Shown: positions 16,935 through 24,428, counted from the stretch's first letter. The stretch is 41,141 nucleotides of DNA from a bacterium (GCA_021801565.1 JAJYXV010000009.1:1-41141); one strand, 5' to 3'. The notes: generated from the letters alone by a model not told the origin. Numbers and translations are program-made.

Positions 16935-18980
16935 ATGATGAAACGCGATGAGGTACGAAAACGCATAATAAAACTTCAAAAACTTATTGAGTATCATCGG
17001 ATGCTCTATCATACATTTGACACGCCAGAAATTTCTGATGCTGCGTTTGATGCACTAAACAACGAATTAAAAACGCTTGAACGAGCATACCCTGAATTCG
17101 TAAAAAAAAATCTAGTGACACAAAAAATTGGGGGGAATGTGCTAGAAAAGTTTGAAAAAGTATCCCACAAAACACCAATGCTCTCGTTTAATGACGCATT
17201 TTCTGAAGAAGAAATGCATGAATGGCAAGAACGTGTAAAGAATTATCTTTTATCGCTTGGAGAGAAAAACAGAGATGAATTTTATTGTGAATTAAAAATT
17301 GATGGATTGGCGATTGAGCTACAGTATGAAAATGGCGCGCTGGTACAAGGATCAACACGCGGAGATGGATATGTTGGAGAGGATATTACAGAAAACATAA
17401 AAACAATTTCTACCGTTCCTCAGATGCTGACGCAACTTGGGAAATGGCAAATTCCACAATATCTTACCGTGCGAGGTGAAGTATTTATTACGAAAAAAGA
17501 ATTAGATCGAATCAATAGAGAGCAGGAAAAGAAGGGTTTAAGGCCATATGTGAATACGAGAAATCTTGCGGCAGGATCGGTGCGGCAACTTGATTCTTCG
17601 ATCACCGCACTTAGGAAATTGAACTCATTTCAATATGACATTGTAACAAAGACTGATTTTCCTATTGCCACACATGAGGAAAAGCATAAAATACTTGCCT
17701 CATGGGGATTTGTAATAAATCCGCATGATAAAAAAGTCCGGTCGTTAGATGAAGTGTTTCGTTTTAGAAATATATGGGAAAAAAAACGCAATGAACTTGA
17801 ATATGAAATTGACGGAGTTGTGGTAATTCAAAACAACAATACTCTTTTTGAACGTGCGGGAGTGGTTGGAAAAGCGCCACGAGCGGCGGTTGCATATAAA
17901 TTTCCCCCAAAAGAAGCAACAACAATTGTTCAGGGGATTAAGATACAGGTGGGGCGAACCGGTGTGCTTACTCCTGTCGCGGAATTGGATCCGGTGTTTG
18001 TGGGGGGGGTCACTATAGCGCATGCGACACTCCATAACTATGACGAAATTAAACGATTGGGGATAAAAATAGGAGATACAGTTATTGTAAATCGTGCAGG
18101 AGACGTAATTCCGAAAATTGTGCGTGTGCTTCCAGAACTCCGAACGGGGAAAGAAAAGATATTTAAAATGCCAAGTCGCTGTCCGGTAGATGGAGGAGAA
18201 ATAATCGAAGAGGGAGCGCTCTATCGATGTAAAAACATAACATGCGGTGCGCGGCACAAGGAACAACTCTATCATTTTGTATCACGTGGTGCTTTTGATA
18301 TTCGTGGTCTTGGACAGAAGGTAATTGATCGGTTTCTCGATGAGGGGTTAATTTCTGACGCCCCTGATATTTTTACTCTCGAAAAAGGTGATATTGCGGT
18401 GCTCGAAAGATTTGGTGAAAAGTCTGCGGAAAACATTGTGAATGAAATAAGGGCAAAAAAAAACATTATACTTCCACGATTTTTATACAGCTTGGGGATA
18501 TTACATGTTGGAGAGGAAACGGCGCGTTTGCTTTCGGAAAAGGCGAGTGAAAAAAAAGACATAACATCTCCAAAAAACGTGTTCCTATTTTTTTCAGGAT
18601 TATCAAAAGAATCATTACAGCAAATTCCCGATATTGGACCAAAGGTAGCAGAGAGTATTTTTTCTTGGTTCTCTCGTGAAAAAAATAGGAAATTGGTTGA
18701 AAAATTTGATACCGTTGGCGTGCGCATTGTGCAGGAAAAGAGAAGTAAAGAAGAAAAACTTCGTGGGAAAATATTCGTGTTCACTGGAACACTTGTCTCT
18801 TTAGAGCGAGAAAGCGCGAAAGAGCGAGTGAGATCTCTCGGTGGTGAAGCATCAGAAACCGTATCTCAAAAAACCAGTTTTGTAGTAGCGGGCGAAAATC
18901 CCGGATCAAAAATTGAAAAAGCAAAAAAACTTAACGTACAGGTTCTTACTGAAAAAGAATTTCTTGCACTTCTTTCATGA
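16935..18980 (+). CDS. ligA: NAD-dependent DNA ligase LigA
   Basis: A 681-residue enzyme, the normal LigA length. Domain order: Ia (IEYHRMLYHTFDTPEISDAAFD), adenylation domain with the nucleophile motif ELKIDGLAIEL and GSTRGDGYVGED, OB fold, zinc finger, helix-hairpin-helix (FGEKSAENI; IPDIGPKVAESI) and a C-terminal BRCT domain (LRGKIFVFTGTL...). It seals nicks in replication and repair using NAD. Oddity: the zinc finger reads CPVDGG...YRCKNITCG (about residues 416-440), with Asp where the second Cys of CPxC usually stands, so only three of four ligands are visible. Two ATG codons in tandem begin the gene; the first is used here. Confidence 0.95.
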   Translation: MMKRDEVRKRIIKLQKLIEYHRMLYHTFDTPEISDAAFDALNNELKTLERAYPEFVKKNLVTQKIGGNVLEKFEKVSHKTPMLSFNDAFSEEEMHEWQERVKNYLLSLGEKNRDEFYCELKIDGLAIELQYENGALVQGSTRGDGYVGEDITENIKTISTVPQMLTQLGKWQIPQYLTVRGEVFITKKELDRINREQEKKGLRPYVNTRNLAAGSVRQLDSSITALRKLNSFQYDIVTKTDFPIATHEEKHKILASWGFVINPHDKKVRSLDEVFRFRNIWEKKRNELEYEIDGVVVIQNNNTLFERAGVVGKAPRAAVAYKFPPKEATTIVQGIKIQVGRTGVLTPVAELDPVFVGGVTIAHATLHNYDEIKRLGIKIGDTVIVNRAGDVIPKIVRVLPELRTGKEKIFKMPSRCPVDGGEIIEEGALYRCKNITCGARHKEQLYHFVSRGAFDIRGLGQKVIDRFLDEGLISDAPDIFTLEKGDIAVLERFGEKSAENIVNEIRAKKNIILPRFLYSLGILHVGEETARLLSEKASEKKDITSPKNVFLFFSGLSKESLQQIPDIGPKVAESIFSWFSREKNRKLVEKFDTVGVRIVQEKRSKEEKLRGKIFVFTGTLVSLERESAKERVRSLGGEASETVSQKTSFVVAGENPGSKIEKAKKLNVQVLTEKEFLALLS

Positions 18981-19002
18981 CATGATAAGGTAAAACATAT
19001 CT

Positions 19003-19302
19003 ATGAGTGATAAAATCAATGAAAAAACAATAGAACACCTTGCAAAATTAGCTCGTATCGAGTTGGAAAAAGACGCAAAGAAAAACAAAAAATTACTCTT
19101 GGATCTTTCCTCGATTCTTGATTATTTTGAAAATCTGAAAGCCGTTGATACCGCAGGTATTTCTCCAACAATCGGAAGTGCATTAGTAAAAAACGCATAT
19201 CGGGAGGATGAGGAACTTGATATCTCGAACCTTTCTCTTCTTAAGAACCAGTTTCCGAAGTCGGAGAATGAATATTTAAAAATACCCCCAGTATTTGAAT
19301 AA
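19003..19302 (+). CDS. gatC: Aspartyl/glutamyl-tRNA amidotransferase subunit C
   Basis: A 99-residue protein, the usual GatC size, with the N-terminal signature EHLAKLARIEL and LLLDLSSILDYFENLKAVDTAG. GatC wraps around GatA and is needed for folding of the amidotransferase that converts Glu-tRNA(Gln) or Asp-tRNA(Asn) to the amide forms. gatA follows after 6 bp; gatB is not in the window. Confidence 0.93.
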   Translation: MSDKINEKTIEHLAKLARIELEKDAKKNKKLLLDLSSILDYFENLKAVDTAGISPTIGSALVKNAYREDEELDISNLSLLKNQFPKSENEYLKIPPVFE

Positions 19303-19308
19303 AGTAAC

Positions 19309-20790
19309 ATGGATACGCACACGCTTACTATACATTCCCTTTCCCAGGGATTTCGCGAAAAGAAGTTTTCAGTGACAGAAATTACGAAATATTTTTTTGA
19401 AGAAATACAAAAAAAAGATAAGGATATTGGCGCCTATCTCTCTCTTATGAATGAGGAGGCGCTTGTTGAAGCAAAATATGCGGATGGGTTGTTTCATGAA
19501 AATAAGGTAACGTCTTTGCTTACAGGAATTCCTCTTGCGATCAAAGATAATATTCTTATTGAGGGAATCAAGACGACGGCAGCATCAAAAATATTGGAGC
19601 AGTATACTGCAAGTTATGATGCTACAGTCATCAAAAAATTAAAGGATGAACACGCAGTGTTTTTGGGAAAAACGAATCTTGATGAATTTGCAATGGGTTC
19701 TTCCACTGAAAATTCGGCATTTCACATTACGAAAAACCCACACGATTTTACACGGGTACCGGGAGGATCTTCTGGGGGATCTGCCGCGGCTGTTTCTGCG
19801 GGACTTGCAGTCGGTGCTCTCGGATCTGATACGGCGGGATCTGTTCGTCAGCCGGCGGCACTTTGCGGCGTGGTGGGGTTAAAGCCGACATATGGATCGG
19901 TGTCGCGCTTTGGCTTAATTGCGATGGCATCAAGTTTTGACCACGTCGGACCGATTACAAAAACAGTTGAAGATGCGGCGATATTGTATGACGCAATAAA
20001 GGGACATGATCCATTTGATGCAACAAGCATTTCTGAAGAACAATTATCGACAACACATCCGGATCCTCATTATATAAAGAAACTTGTTATAGGAATTCCA
20101 AAAGAATGTTTTGAATTTGAATTAGAAAAAGAAGTGAAAGAAGGAATTGAAAGGGCAATGGAAAAATTTAAGAGACTTGGATTTGTTTTGAAAGAAATTA
20201 GTCTCCCCCATATAAAATATTCTGTACCAGCGTATTATATTATCACTCCCGCTGAAGTGAGTGCGAACCTTGCTCGGTTTGATGGGATCAGATATGGAAA
20301 TATTCAAAATTTGAAATCTGTCCGTGCAGATGGACATCAAATTCTAAATCTTAAGGAGTTGTATGAAAAAAACAGAGGGACTGGGTTTGGTTCTGAGGCG
20401 AAGAGAAGAATTCTTTTAGGAACGTTTGTCCTTTCTGCCGGATATTATGACGCATATTATGGAAAAGCAAAAAAAATTCAGGAGTGTATTGCGGAAGATT
20501 TTGACAAGGCGTTTGATAATAAAACAGAAAATGGAGTTGATGTTATGTTTATGCCGACAACACCGACGCGGGCATTCAAAATCGGTGAAAAAACAGAAAA
20601 TCCGGTATCGATGTATCTTTCGGATATTTTCACCGTTCCGATGAATTTTGCGGGAGTGCCGGCGCTTTCACTTCCCGTGGAACGGTATGATCTAAAAAAG
20701 AAAGAATTGCCCGTGGGATTTCAGTTGGTGGGTAAAAAAATGCACGAGAGAGATATTCTCGGGCTTGGAATGTACTATGAAAGGAATTAA
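19309..20790 (+). CDS. gatA: Aspartyl/glutamyl-tRNA amidotransferase subunit A
   Basis: A 493-residue amidase-signature enzyme. The catalytic Lys is in PLAIKDNI (about residue 79), the Ser-cisSer region in PGGSSGGSAAAVSAG (about 150) and the nucleophile region GSDTAGSVRQPAALCG (about 170; Ala where GatA usually has Gly in DTGGS). It releases ammonia from glutamine for transfer within the GatCAB complex. The stop codon overlaps by a few bases the stop of the convergent nucleotidyltransferase gene. Confidence 0.95.
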   Translation: MDTHTLTIHSLSQGFREKKFSVTEITKYFFEEIQKKDKDIGAYLSLMNEEALVEAKYADGLFHENKVTSLLTGIPLAIKDNILIEGIKTTAASKILEQYTASYDATVIKKLKDEHAVFLGKTNLDEFAMGSSTENSAFHITKNPHDFTRVPGGSSGGSAAAVSAGLAVGALGSDTAGSVRQPAALCGVVGLKPTYGSVSRFGLIAMASSFDHVGPITKTVEDAAILYDAIKGHDPFDATSISEEQLSTTHPDPHYIKKLVIGIPKECFEFELEKEVKEGIERAMEKFKRLGFVLKEISLPHIKYSVPAYYIITPAEVSANLARFDGIRYGNIQNLKSVRADGHQILNLKELYEKNRGTGFGSEAKRRILLGTFVLSAGYYDAYYGKAKKIQECIAEDFDKAFDNKTENGVDVMFMPTTPTRAFKIGEKTENPVSMYLSDIFTVPMNFAGVPALSLPVERYDLKKKELPVGFQLVGKKMHERDILGLGMYYERN

Positions 20791-21476
20791 TCCTTTTTAT
20801 TGTGAAGTATCTTTTCCGCTCTTTTAATATCTTCCGGTGTTGCAACAGGAAACCAGAAATTTCCCATAATTGCCTTTATTGCATGTTCTTTTGCCATATT
20901 ATGTATCGCTAAAGAAAGATAAAATTCCCCATTCTCATGTTGCGTCGGGGGATATAAAAATATATTTTTATTCAGCACCACGCCATTCATAAGTGCGAGA
21001 TTTGACTTTGGATGTTCCGGCTTTTCTTCAATATCTTTTATATACATATGTTCATCGGTAATAGCGACGCCAAATTTTCTCGGATCTTCCACCTTATAAA
21101 CCGCGATCGCAAGATCATGGGTGAGGAGATCGTCAACTGTTTTTTTGTCAATGAGATCATCGGCATAGAAAAGACAAAATGATTCATTTTTATTGAGATA
21201 GGGTTCGCATAATTTAACTGCATGAAATGTGCCTAATTTTTCCGGTTGCGTAATATAAGTAATTTTTCGTCCTAAATATTCACTTCCTATCGCTTCTTTT
21301 ATTTTATTTCCAAGATATCCAACAACAAGAATAATTTCATTAACACGCGACGGAAATTTTTCTATAAGATGGTGGAGTAGTGAAGTTCCATTAACAGTCA
21401 CCAGTGGTTTTGGTATGGTGAGCGTGAGTGGGCGCATGCGCACCCCCTCTCCTGCGGCTAATATAACTGCTTTCAT
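20787..21476 (-). CDS. Sugar-phosphate nucleotidyltransferase
   Basis: 229 residues from MKAVILAAGEG. The longer open frame extends into tRNA-Asp and is not credible. The nucleotidyltransferase signature GEGVRMRPLTLTIPKPLVTV (residues about 9-28) and metal-binding FYADD (about 100) are present. It would activate a sugar-1-phosphate as an NDP-sugar for surface polysaccharide. The GlmU/MurNAc uridylyl- versus RmlA-type choice cannot be made by eye. The start is 14 bp from the mature 3' end of tRNA-Asp on the same strand, so the mRNA probably begins at the tRNA processing site. Confidence 0.85.
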   Translation of the reverse strand: MKAVILAAGEGVRMRPLTLTIPKPLVTVNGTSLLHHLIEKFPSRVNEIILVVGYLGNKIKEAIGSEYLGRKITYITQPEKLGTFHAVKLCEPYLNKNESFCLFYADDLIDKKTVDDLLTHDLAIAVYKVEDPRKFGVAITDEHMYIKDIEEKPEHPKSNLALMNGVVLNKNIFLYPPTQHENGEFYLSLAIHNMAKEHAIKAIMGNFWFPVATPEDIKRAEKILHNKKD

Positions 21477-21490
21477 ATGATTTTTATTTG

Positions 21491-21564
21491 CGCGGGCGAT
21501 GGGACTTGAACCCACGACCTTCTGCGTGACAGGCAGACGCTCTAACCAACTGAGCTACGCCCGC
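21491..21564 (-). tRNA. tRNA-Asp (GTC)
   Basis: Minus strand. Acceptor GCGGGCG/CGCCCGC, D stem GCTC/GAGC, anticodon loop CTGTCAC giving GTC, T arm GTGGG TTCAAGT CCCAC and discriminator G, as in tRNA-Asp. CCA is not encoded. Confidence 0.95.
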
Positions 21565-21628
21565 AAACCTTTTCTAGTTTATCAATATTTCTCTTTTTTG
21601 CAATTTGGATTAATTTTTACTAAATCCG

Positions 21629-21701
21629 TAGCGGAGGTGGGAATTGAACCCACGACCTAACGCTTATGAAGCGCTCGCTCTAACCACTGAGCTACTCCGC
21701 C
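21629..21701 (-). tRNA. tRNA with CAT anticodon, probably elongator Met
   Basis: Minus strand. Acceptor GGCGGAG/CTCCGCT (a G-U pair at position 1:72), D stem GCTC/GAGC, anticodon loop TTCATAA, T arm GTGGG/CCCAC, discriminator A. It lacks the C1:A72 mismatch of an initiator. A lysidine-modified tRNA-Ile(CAT) cannot be excluded without a model search. Confidence 0.85.
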
Positions 21702-21726
21702 ATAAGGAGGAATATATCCTCCCTTT

Positions 21727-22209
21727 TTATTTTTTTATGTACAAGTCTTCTATTTTTTTCTGTTTGTTTTCGTTGAATTCATTTCGTTCTTTTTCGCTCA
21801 TCTTATTCCACTTTTCAGCATCTACGTGTTCGTGTATGATTTTTACAACTTTTTTTCCGATCTTTCCAGGAAGGAAATTTCTTTTCGTTGATTTTATTTC
21901 ATTTAAATTTTCTTCACCGCTTTCTTTTTCTTTGTCTATGGAATCAATAAATTCGTTTGTATCTTCGTTGTTTGAATATTGCTCATCCAGTTCATCGCGT
22001 GAGATATGGTATTCTTTTTTTGCTTCGTCGTAGACTCTTGGGAATTCTTTCTTTTTTTCCTCGAAACCATTTAGGAGGTCGGTATCTTCTGTTTGATTTT
22101 CTTCTCGAATTTCATCAAGCTCTATTTTTCCTTCTTCTCCTCGGTCTGTTTGTTCTTTTATAACAACATGTGGTTCTTCAAACGGATTTTTTTCTTTTGG
22201 CATATACAT
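21727..22209 (-). CDS. Acidic, charged protein of unknown function
   Basis: 160 residues (or 158 from the second ATG), about half of them Glu, Lys, Asp or Asn, without cysteines, signal or membrane helix. The C-terminal part (HEHVDAEKWNKMSEKERNEFNENKQKKIEDLYIKK) is strongly helical. It lies between the initiator tRNA and tRNA-Met on the same strand. A TAAAAT box 5 bp before the first ATG may give a leaderless mRNA. No family was recognised. Confidence 0.7.
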   Translation of the reverse strand: MYMPKEKNPFEEPHVVIKEQTDRGEEGKIELDEIREENQTEDTDLLNGFEEKKKEFPRVYDEAKKEYHISRDELDEQYSNNEDTNEFIDSIDKEKESGEENLNEIKSTKRNFLPGKIGKKVVKIIHEHVDAEKWNKMSEKERNEFNENKQKKIEDLYIKK

Positions 22210-22271
22210 AGCAGATTTTATTTACATTCGACTTTTAAACCCGGTTTTATCAAATTAGAATTAATTTTTTG

Positions 22272-22343
22272 TTGCGGGGGTTGGAATTGAACCAACTACC
22301 TCAAGGTTATGAGCCTTGCGAGCAACCGTTACTCTTCCCCGCG
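22272..22343 (-). tRNA. Initiator tRNA-fMet (CAT)
   Basis: Minus strand. Acceptor CGCGGGG against CCCCGCA gives the C1:A72 mismatch that marks bacterial initiator tRNA. A11:T24 is present, the anticodon loop is CTCATAA and the T arm is GTTGG/CCAAC. The anticodon stem is CAAGG/CCTTG, so only two of the three usual consecutive G-C pairs next to the loop are kept. Confidence 0.93.
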
Positions 22344-22348
22344 GAACC

Positions 22349-22378
22349 ATAATAACAGAAAAATGCTCCACTGTGCAA
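22349..22378 (-). promoter_or_regulatory. Promoter of the initiator tRNA operon
   Basis: On the minus strand TTGCAC (22373-22378), an 18-bp spacer and TATTAT (22349-22354), with the mature tRNA starting 5 bp downstream. It is divergent from the pheS leader promoter. Confidence 0.7.
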
Positions 22379-22423
22379 GTAAAACCTCGATTTTATGACG
22401 AGGGAGGGCTCAATATATGAAAT

Positions 22424-22452
22424 TTGATTCTCCAGAATAAATTATGTATACT
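22424..22452 (+). promoter_or_regulatory. Promoter of the pheS leader transcript
   Basis: TTGATT (22424-22429), a 17-bp spacer and TATACT (22447-22452). Expected transcription start is near 22459, a few bases before the leader-peptide ATG at 22462. Confidence 0.7.
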
Positions 22453-22461
22453 GTCTCTACA

Positions 22462-22506
22462 ATGAAAAAAGTCGCAAAGAAATTTTTTAGATTTTTCTTT
22501 ACCTAG
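22462..22506 (+). CDS. Phe-rich leader peptide of the pheS attenuator
   Basis: A 14-residue ORF, MKKVAKKFFRFFFT, with five phenylalanines in seven consecutive codons (TTT TTT AGA TTT TTC TTT ACC before TAG at position 15). It resembles the E. coli pheST leader peptide, which contains FRFFF. It lies between the promoter and a terminator/antiterminator pair just upstream of pheS. Its likely role is to sense charged tRNA-Phe by ribosome stalling; the peptide itself need not be functional. Confidence 0.75.
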   Translation: MKKVAKKFFRFFFT

Positions 22507-22514
22507 CTCATACT

Positions 22515-22570
22515 GGGGGTTCTTTTCTCATAGTGTCTACATGTGAACCCCTTGTATCAAGAGGGTTTTT
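22515..22570 (+). promoter_or_regulatory. Transcription attenuator: antiterminator/terminator pair ahead of pheS
   Basis: Terminator: AACCCCTTG (22546-22554), loop TAT, CAAGAGGGTT (22558-22567) with one bulged A, then TTTTTATTT. Antiterminator: GGGGTTC (22516-22522) can pair perfectly with GAACCCC (22545-22551), consuming the left arm of the terminator. The leader stop codon ends 8 nt before the G run, so a ribosome reaching it would cover the G run and allow termination, while a ribosome stalled on Phe codons would leave it free. Confidence 0.72.
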
Positions 22571-22576
22571 ATTTGT

Positions 22577-23740
22577 ATGGAATTCTACGAAAATTTATCA
22601 AAGCTTCGTTTACATATAACTTCGCCTGATGAAGCACGGTTGCGCGAGGAGCTCAAAAAAAAGGACGATGCGGACAGTATGCGTTTAACACGCTTTCTTG
22701 CACTTTCTGACCAAACACGTATTCAGGGACATCCGATATGTGAGGTTGCAACGCGTATTTTCGGGATACCTGAATTTCAAAATTTTGACCATATCCAAGT
22801 TCCTGAAATTGTTCGCGCAGATCAAAGTTTTGATTTATTTAATTTTCCACCCGACCATCCAGCGCGAAGTGCATCGGACACATATTTTGTGAATAGTGAA
22901 TATATTCTCCGAACGCATACGACTATTATGTGGTATTACTACGTGAAATCGAAAGAGATACAAGAGAGGATAAAAAATAACCAACCACTTGGCTCTCTTT
23001 CGTATGGAAAAGTATACCGCAAAGATGAAATTGATCGCTTTCACTTGAATGTCTTCCATCAGATTGATGGGTGGTATTTACACCCCACAAGTGACAAGAT
23101 AGTTCCCTTTGATGAGTTGAAAAATATTCTTGGGAAAATTGCGAGGGCAATTTTTGGGGAAGACACTAAATTTCGTTTCAATGAAGACACATTTCCTTAC
23201 ACGGATCCGAGTGTTGAGATGGAAATTGAAAGAAATGGACAGTGGATTGAGGTATTGGGAGGAGGAATGGTGCGTCCTGTCGTGCTTCAAAAACTTGGTG
23301 TTGATCCAAATCAATACACTGGATGGGCATTTGGATTTGGTGCAGAACGGCTTGCCATTGTGAGTATGGAGCTTCCTGATATTCGCCTACTTCGTTCGGA
23401 AGATCCTCGAGTGAAAAAACAATTGATGCTTGGAAATAAATACAAAGAAGTAAGTAAGTTTCCTCCGATTACGAGAGATATTTCATTTGTGGTAGGAAAA
23501 GATTTTTTTGTAAATCAATATTATGATGTGATACGAGATATCGGAGGCGATCTTATTGAGGAAGTGCAATTACTTGATAAATATGAAGACGAGAAAAAAT
23601 TCGGGCCGAATCGCGTAAGTTATACATTTCGTGCGGTGTATCGATCGAATGATCGTACACTTGTGTCCGAAGAGGTTGATAAGCTTCAAGATAAACTTTA
23701 CAAGGAAACCGTATCTCAATTTGGAGCGGAATTAAGGTAA
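22577..23740 (+). CDS. pheS: Phenylalanyl-tRNA synthetase, single-chain type (PheS catalytic core plus FDX-ACB)
   Basis: 387 residues. The class II core carries motif 2 as YGKVYRKDEIDRFHLNVFHQ (about 155-174) and motif 3 as GWAFGFGAERLAIV (about 255-268), with the substrate-site FHQIDG. From about residue 295 the protein continues into a ferredoxin-like anticodon-binding domain (PPITRDISFVVG... ending FGAELR), which in most bacteria sits at the end of PheT. The N-terminal coiled coil of bacterial PheS is absent. This is the architecture of mitochondrial monomeric PheRS. No pheT is adjacent. It attaches Phe to tRNA-Phe; regulation by the upstream attenuator is likely. No Shine-Dalgarno is seen. 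Confidence 0.9.
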   Translation: MEFYENLSKLRLHITSPDEARLREELKKKDDADSMRLTRFLALSDQTRIQGHPICEVATRIFGIPEFQNFDHIQVPEIVRADQSFDLFNFPPDHPARSASDTYFVNSEYILRTHTTIMWYYYVKSKEIQERIKNNQPLGSLSYGKVYRKDEIDRFHLNVFHQIDGWYLHPTSDKIVPFDELKNILGKIARAIFGEDTKFRFNEDTFPYTDPSVEMEIERNGQWIEVLGGGMVRPVVLQKLGVDPNQYTGWAFGFGAERLAIVSMELPDIRLLRSEDPRVKKQLMLGNKYKEVSKFPPITRDISFVVGKDFFVNQYYDVIRDIGGDLIEEVQLLDKYEDEKKFGPNRVSYTFRAVYRSNDRTLVSEEVDKLQDKLYKETVSQFGAELR

Positions 23741-23777
23741 ACGAAAGACTAAAGACCCAAGGCTGAAGACAAAAGAT

Positions 23778-23835
23778 AAAAAAAGAGAAGATTAAAAACA
23801 GGGAAAAAATTTTCTTGCAGTTTTCTCTTTTTTTT
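23778..23835 (+). terminator. Possible terminator after pheS
   Basis: An A-rich arm ending AAAGAGAA and a T-rich arm TTTTCTCTTTTTTTT can pair, separated by about 30 bases. This is weak because of the long loop and low GC. Confidence 0.35.
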
Positions 23836-23854
23836 GCGAAAGTTAGAGATGTAT

Positions 23855-23912
23855 TGCCCCGATAGTTTCCGCCCCAGGCGGACCAGCCTTGGGCTGGCAA
23901 TATCTGATGGAA
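23855..23912 (+). repeat. Copy of the tRNA-Arg 5' end interrupted by two small palindromes
   Basis: TGCCCCGATAGTT (23855-23867) is identical to 23961-23973, the first bases of tRNA-Arg. It is followed by palindromes TCCGCCCCAGGCGGA (23868-23882) and CCAGCCTTGGGCTGG (23883-23897), then CAAT...GATGGAA, which resembles the next tRNA bases CAATGGATAGAA. It looks like a decayed partial tRNA copy hit by two palindromic insertions. Confidence 0.55.
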
Positions 23913-23961
23913 TATTCTTATTTTATCGTAGTGTGATGGTCAGCGTAGATTTAAGTACTAT

Positions 23962-24033
23962 GCCCCGATAGTTCAATGGATAGAACAGGGCTCTTCTAAG
24001 GCCTTAATGTGGGTTCGATTCCTACTCGGGGTA
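23962..24033 (+). tRNA. tRNA-Arg (TCT)
   Basis: Acceptor GCCCCGA/TCGGGGT, D stem GTTC/GAAC, anticodon loop CTTCTAA giving TCT, T arm GTGGG TTCGATT CCTAC (one G-U), discriminator A. CCA is not encoded. Confidence 0.92.
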
Positions 24034-24039
24034 CAAAAA

Positions 24040-24074
24040 CAAATAACTCCGTACTAAAAGTACGGAGTTATTTG
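24040..24074 (+). terminator. Terminator of tRNA-Arg
   Basis: A perfect 15-bp stem CAAATAACTCCGTAC with loop TAAAA, followed by TTTATT. Confidence 0.85.
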
Positions 24075-24086
24075 TTTATTGATTTT

Positions 24087-24240
24087 GCAGGAATGGAAGG
24101 GAACCCGAATGCCTCCATTGGAGGATAAAGTGAGGGTCCCAGGCTTCGGAGGAATCCTGAGTGAAGTCGAAGGATGGGGGAGAAGGATTCCTACTCGGGG
24201 TACAAAAAACATAAACATCGCATTTTTGCGGTGTTTATGT
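24087..24240 (+). repeat. tRNA-Arg tail cassette 1 with its own terminator
   Basis: The 23 bp at 24186-24208 exactly repeat 24017-24039, the last part of tRNA-Arg plus its trailer. They are preceded by AATCCTGAGTGAAGTCGAAG (from 24153) and GGATGGGGGAGAAG, also found before the tRNA-His tail copy at 31600. They are followed by a new terminator (24209-24240, stem ACATAAACATCGCA, one wobble). A rough inverted T-arm copy (AGGAAT...AACCC) begins the cassette near 24088. Confidence 0.7.
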
Positions 24241-24241
24241 T

Positions 24242-24425
24242 TTATCCCCGAAGTAAGTATATCTTGCGTGCGGAATCGAAGGACGTCCGCCTGCCGTCGG
24301 GCAGGGAGCGATGTGTATTTAGTAGAATACACTGTGAGTCCAGGCTCGAAACCTTTTTGAGCGACGGCGAAAAAAGAGTTGAGAGGGTTCCCTGTCTGCG
24401 CGGACAGGCTGCTCGTGGTACCAAA
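24242..24425 (+). repeat. Decayed second tRNA-Arg tail cassette
   Basis: It contains inverted fragments of the tRNA tail (CCCCGAAGTAAG at 24246; GGAATCGAA at 24272-24280), the palindrome CCTGCCGTCGGGCAGG (24290-24305), GAGCGACGGCGA (also in the tRNA-Phe cassette), GAGGGTTC, the palindrome CCTGTCTGCGCGGACAGG (24391-24408) and CTCGTGGTACCAAA, which resembles the tail CTCGGGGTACAAAA. No gene is seen in 24034-24492 apart from these repeats. Confidence 0.5.
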
Positions 24426-24428
24426 TAG

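Noticed and set aside
21644-22033. 129-codon plus-strand ORF across tRNA-Met
   Set aside because: It begins inside the tRNA-Met gene and is antisense to a better minus-strand ORF; its Ser/Phe-rich product looks like a translated complement.
24054-24428. Several overlapping ORFs downstream of tRNA-Arg on both strands
   Set aside because: All lie in the tail cassettes; open frames come from GC-rich repeats lacking stops.
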